Below are positions 62,414-64,000 of a stretch of DNA of 64,000 bases, in pieces (position 1 is the first letter of the stretch; each line of letters begins with the position of its first letter). The DNA comes from Alkalibacillus flavidus. Lineage in GTDB: Bacteria > Bacillota > Bacilli > Bacillales > Alkalibacillaceae. The notes under the pieces are model-generated. The model had not been told where the DNA came from, ran no database searches, and saw only the letters and a program-made list of their open reading frames with translations. The stretch spans positions 85,255 to 149,254 of the forward strand of contig NZ_JBEPMX010000007.1 of assembly GCF_040545925.1 (NCBI RefSeq), in the 5' to 3' direction. Position numbers and translations under genes: made by a program.

Positions 62414-62460
62414 ATACAATATGTAGTTTTAAGTTGTAACAAAACAACTATATATTGAGT
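62414..62460. promoter_or_regulatory. tandem NrdR boxes
   Basis: ATACAATATGTAGTTT (62414-62429) and CAACTATATATTGAGT (62445-62460) each match the NrdR consensus ACACWATATATWGTGT at 13 of 16 positions, and their starts are 31 bp apart, the known three-turn spacing. They lie just upstream of the riboswitch, where the nrdA promoter is expected. Confidence 0.75.
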
Positions 62461-62636
62461 GTAATAGAAAATAATTAATATAGCAAGAGTGAATGTATGA
62501 AAAAATATCATGATGGACTGTAGAGAACGTCGATAGATAGCAATAGAGACGGGAAAACAGCGGACTATAAAACAAAAAAAGTTGATAAACGTAACGTCTA
62601 CCAACTTGGCTTATGTAATCAATTTGAAATGAGATA
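62461..62636. other. intergenic stretch upstream of nrd control region, no feature seen
   Basis: AT-rich DNA between the NrdR boxes and tRNA-Cys. I see no gene, hairpin terminator or repeat in it; the short open frame on the minus strand has no ribosome binding site. Confidence 0.5.
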
Positions 62637-62710
<74 letters not shown>

Positions 62711-62750
62711 ATCGATAGCTGGTATTTTGAGAAGTCTAGAATTAAAAAAA

Positions 62751-62825
62751 TGGAGCGGAAGACGGGATTCGAACCCGCGACCCCCACCTTGGCAAGGTGG
62801 TGTTCTACCGCTGAACTACTTCCGC
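62751..62825 (-). tRNA. tRNA-Gly (GCC)
   Basis: Acceptor GCGGAAG, anticodon loop TTGCCAA, T-loop GGTTCGAATCC, CCA encoded. Confidence 0.97.
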
Positions 62826-62828
62826 AAG

Positions 62829-62903
62829 TGGCTGGGCCAGTAGGATTCGAACCTACGCATGACGGCACCAAAAGCCGTTGCCTTACCGCTTGGCGATGGC
62901 CCA
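62829..62903 (-). tRNA. tRNA-Gln (TTG)
   Basis: Acceptor TGGGCCA, anticodon loop TTTTGGT, T-loop GGTTCGAATCC, CCA encoded. Confidence 0.97.
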
Positions 62904-62913
62904 ATATCAAATG

Positions 62914-62988
62914 GGGCGACCGGAGGGATTCGAACCCTCGAATGCCGGAGCCACAATCCGGTGCGTTAACCTCTTCGCCACGACCGCC
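62914..62988 (-). tRNA. tRNA-His (GTG)
   Basis: Acceptor GGCGGTC, anticodon loop TTGTGGC, C discriminator as expected for His. A full CCA is not encoded; the extra G at position -1 would have to be added after transcription. Confidence 0.95.
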
Positions 62989-62991
62989 ATA

Positions 62992-63065
62992 TGGCAGGGG
63001 TAGTAGGAATCGAACCCACATCAAAGGTTTTGGAGACCTTCGTTTTACCATTAAACTATACCCCT
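62992..63065 (-). tRNA. tRNA-Trp (CCA)
   Basis: Acceptor AGGGGTA, anticodon loop CTCCAAA, T-loop GGTTCGATTCC, G discriminator, CCA encoded. Confidence 0.97.
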
Positions 63066-63070
63066 AAAAG

Positions 63071-63156
63071 TGGTGGAGGGGGACGGATTCGAACCGCCGA
63101 ACTCTGAGAGAGCGGATTTACAGTCCGCCGCGTTTGGCCAACTTCGCTACCCCTCC
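63071..63156 (-). tRNA. tRNA-Tyr (GTA)
   Basis: Acceptor GGAGGGG, anticodon loop CTGTAAA, long variable arm, A discriminator, CCA encoded. In B. subtilis trnD a Thr tRNA lies between Phe and Tyr; here only 7 bp separate them. Confidence 0.97.
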
Positions 63157-63163
63157 AAACAAA

Positions 63164-63239
<76 letters not shown>

Positions 63240-63276
63240 AATGAATGATAACACTTGCGATTATTCATTTTTAAAA

Positions 63277-63353
63277 TGGCGGTCCGGACGGGACTCGAAC
63301 CCGCGACCTCCTGCGTGACAGGCAGGCATTCTAACCATCTGAACTACCGGACC
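63277..63353 (-). tRNA. tRNA-Asp (GTC)
   Basis: Acceptor GGTCCGG, anticodon loop CTGTCAC, G discriminator, CCA encoded. Confidence 0.97.
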
Positions 63354-63357
63354 AATT

Positions 63358-63434
<77 letters not shown>

Positions 63435-63537
63435 ATATTGACTGTTAATCCATTGTTATGGATCCCAGTGAAAACTAAACATGACACGTTTATTAGTGTA
63501 CTTTTTATTAAGTTGAAAGTCAACCAATAATTTTAAA

Positions 63538-63613
63538 TGGTGGAGGATGGCGGGCTCGAACCACCGACCCCTTGCTTGTAAGGCAAGTGCTCTCCCAACT
63601 GAGCTAATCCTCC
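63538..63613 (-). tRNA. tRNA-Val (TAC)
   Basis: Acceptor GGAGGAT, anticodon loop CTTACAA, A discriminator, CCA encoded. A ~100-bp gap without features separates it from fMet. Confidence 0.97.
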
Positions 63614-63622
63614 GATCAAAAA

Positions 63623-63694
63623 TGACCCGTACGGGATTCGAACCCGTGTTACCGCCGTGAAAGGGCGGTGTCTTAACCACTTGACCAACGGGCC
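63623..63694 (-). tRNA. tRNA-Glu (TTC)
   Basis: Acceptor GGCCCGT, anticodon loop CTTTCAC, T-loop GGTTCGAATCC. CCA is not encoded. Confidence 0.96.
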
Positions 63695-63704
63695 GTGTGC
63701 TTAA

Positions 63705-63796
63705 TGGCGGAGAGCGAGGGATTCGAACCCTCGAGACCGCGGTAGCGGCCTACACGATTTCCAATCGTGCTCCTTCGACCACTCGGACAGCTCTCC
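63705..63796 (-). tRNA. tRNA-Ser (GGA)
   Basis: Acceptor GGAGAGC, anticodon loop TTGGAAA, long variable arm, G discriminator, CCA encoded. Confidence 0.96.
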
Positions 63797-63802
63797 AATA
63801 AA

Positions 63803-63877
63803 TGGCTCCAGCGGCAGGATTCGAACCTGCGACCAATTGGTTAACAGCCAACTGCTCTACCTCTGAGCTACGCTGGA
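63803..63877 (-). tRNA. tRNA-Asn (GTT)
   Basis: Acceptor TCCAGCG, anticodon loop TGTTAAC, G discriminator, CCA encoded. First tRNA after the 5S rRNA gene. Confidence 0.97.
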
Positions 63878-63908
63878 ATATGTTTAACTGTCCATGAAGG
63901 AATATTTC

Positions 63909-64000
63909 AGCCCGGCGGCGTCCTACTCTCGCAGGGGAAGAACCCCAACTACCATCGGCGCTAGAGAGCTTAACTGCTGTGTTCGGCATGGGAACAGGTG
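63909..64000 (-). rRNA. 5S ribosomal RNA, 3' part (cut by window edge)
   Basis: The minus strand ends with CCTGCGAGAGTAGGACGCCG and contains CCATGCCGAACACAGCAGTT, both conserved 5S segments. About 90 of the usual 115 or so bases are inside the window; the 5' end and presumably 16S and 23S lie to the right. Confidence 0.95.

Noticed and set aside
62128..62604. Two small frames in the nrdA leader
   Set aside because: They overlap the cobalamin riboswitch and have no start signals.

Overview
The window looks like chromosomal DNA of a spore-forming, low-GC Gram-positive bacterium of the Bacillaceae, probably salt-adapted. The evidence is a three-gene GerA-type germinant receptor operon with a SigG-like promoter, the cortex hydrolase CwlJ, a PrkA-type ATPase, a SigI/RsgI pair, strong GGAGG ribosome binding sites, and a 5S rRNA followed by a tRNA cluster in nearly the order of the Bacillus subtilis trnD cluster. 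Many proteins are rich in Asp and Glu, which hints at a halophile; this is inference.

Layout. 1-3976: ABC-2 export system (ATPase cut by the left edge, two permeases, one membrane-anchored protein). 4077-8391: rsgI-sigI with a candidate SigI promoter, a membrane-anchored trypsin-like protease and a DUF389 protein. 8430-12242: ger operon. 12287-16224: murG, a MATE pump and nupC. 16403-23209: a small VWA-like protein, odhB-odhA and a PrkA-like ATPase. 23314-31968: a 31-residue protein with its own promoter, trmL, ogt, queG, a COG3044 ATPase, a TVP38 protein, a DUF4349 lipoprotein, a frameshifted DUF3231 gene and an MFS transporter. 32150-37815: hydrolases and a MarR-regulated drug ABC pump. 37904-40559: maf and a CopB-type P1B ATPase. 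40610-44181: a c-di-GMP island with an EAL phosphodiesterase divergent from an RsbQ-like hydrolase and a PAS-GGDEF protein. 44225-53046: DUF4317, a CmpX-like channel, an ECF sigma/anti-sigma pair, a MITE-like GC-rich element, a hydrolase, a TPR-like protein and a DMT transporter. 53084-55631: guanine riboswitch, purine permease and Rieske oxygenase. 55793-58515: ZIP, czcD, an ArsR regulator and cwlJ. 58596-64000: tRNA-Leu, nrdB-nrdA under tandem NrdR boxes plus a cobalamin riboswitch, thirteen more tRNA genes and a partial 5S rRNA.

The observations I rate highest are: (1) an RsbQ-like hydrolase paired with an RsbP-type PAS domain whose output is a GGDEF domain instead of a PP2C phosphatase, next to a divergent EAL protein; (2) a Rieske oxygenase translationally coupled to a purine permease behind a guanine-class riboswitch; (3) class I nrdAB with both tandem NrdR boxes and a B12 riboswitch, sitting inside a trnD-like tRNA cluster; and (4) four intergenic arrays with unrelated unit sequences but the same 20-21 bp period, about two helical turns. 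All functional statements rest on reading motifs and recalling families; no database search was run.
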